Positions 59,042 to 59,112 of a DNA stretch of 59,112 nt are shown here, one piece after another (position 1 is the stretch's first letter; each line of letters starts with the position of its first letter). This stretch comes from an uncultured Lentisphaeraceae bacterium. Lineage in GTDB: Bacteria; Verrucomicrobiota; Kiritimatiellia; RFP12; DVOR01. Under the pieces are notes generated by a model, which saw nothing but the letters and a program-made list of their open reading frames with translations, had not been told where the DNA came from and did no database searches. Where the stretch lies: positions 1-59,112 of the forward strand of contig CASEMS010000029.1 of the NCBI GenBank assembly GCA_949288955.1, given 5' to 3'. The position numbers and the translations under genes were made by a program.

Positions 59042-59112
59042 GTTTTTGCCTTTTGGCCGCGCCGCCCCCTAGGGGGCGCCCCCCTCTCCGGCTTTGCCTC
59101 GACCTCTGCCTG

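Overview
The window is about 59 kb of GC-rich bacterial DNA, mostly core genes with short intergenic gaps. Several traits point to the Verrucomicrobia/Kiritimatiellota/Lentisphaerae side of the PVC group: two proteins with nearly identical PEP-CTERM tails, many Cys-anchored or signal-peptide proteins, a set of glycan-degrading enzymes, and many dispersed hairpin repeats. This placement is inferred from gene content; no rRNA gene is present.

Layout. 0.2-3.9 kb: sugar-catabolic operon (cupin lipoprotein, VOC protein, DhaK-like, DhaL-like, LsrF-like aldolase), closed by a bidirectional terminator. 4-5.1 kb: pdxB, reverse strand. 5.3-13.8 kb: forward genes for a secreted protein, DsbD, a GH20 hexosaminidase, a Xer recombinase, a phosphohexomutase and GalK. 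13.8-16.1 kb: nagA and a PEP-CTERM protein, reverse. 16.25-22.6 kb: tightly overlapping reverse operon rnr - PHP phosphatase - rseP - ispG - GT2 glycosyltransferase. 23.3-26.2 kb: glgP with an RRM protein. 26.4-30 kb: two lipoproteins. 30-34.5 kb: broken clpB, rluD-like synthase, truA, tRNA-Ser(GGA). 35.1-42.3 kb: GH2 beta-galactosidase, SGNH hydrolase and two membrane acyltransferases. 42.8-48 kb: valS and gyrA. 48.5-49.1 kb: second PEP-CTERM protein. 50-59 kb: an island-like region with a ParA ATPase and partner, a decayed SGNH hydrolase, a complete type I restriction-modification locus and a truncated IS30-like transposase.

How the genes fit together. GH20, GH2 (with an F5/8C domain), SGNH hydrolase, GalK, NagA and a phosphohexomutase form a plausible route from galactose- and N-acetylhexosamine-rich glycans, such as host mucin, to central metabolism. 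The LsrF/DhaK/DhaL operon adds an isomerase-kinase-aldolase style pathway of unknown substrate.

Most notable observations. (1) A membrane acyltransferase has a run of ten G that throws it out of frame; with nine or twelve G it would regain a natural C-terminal membrane helix and end. Runs of seven to nine G also sit between the -35 and -10 boxes of both PEP-CTERM promoters and the parA promoter. Together these suggest homopolymer phase variation of surface functions. (2) clpB has lost the Walker A region of its second ATPase domain with a frameshift, yet keeps a textbook sigma-54 promoter with an upstream dyad. (3) Three genes (rnr, truA, hsdM) have a -10 box exactly six bases before ATG and no Shine-Dalgarno, suggesting leaderless mRNAs. 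(4) Three dispersed repeat families fill most intergenic gaps, one of them a tandem 44-bp hairpin unit.
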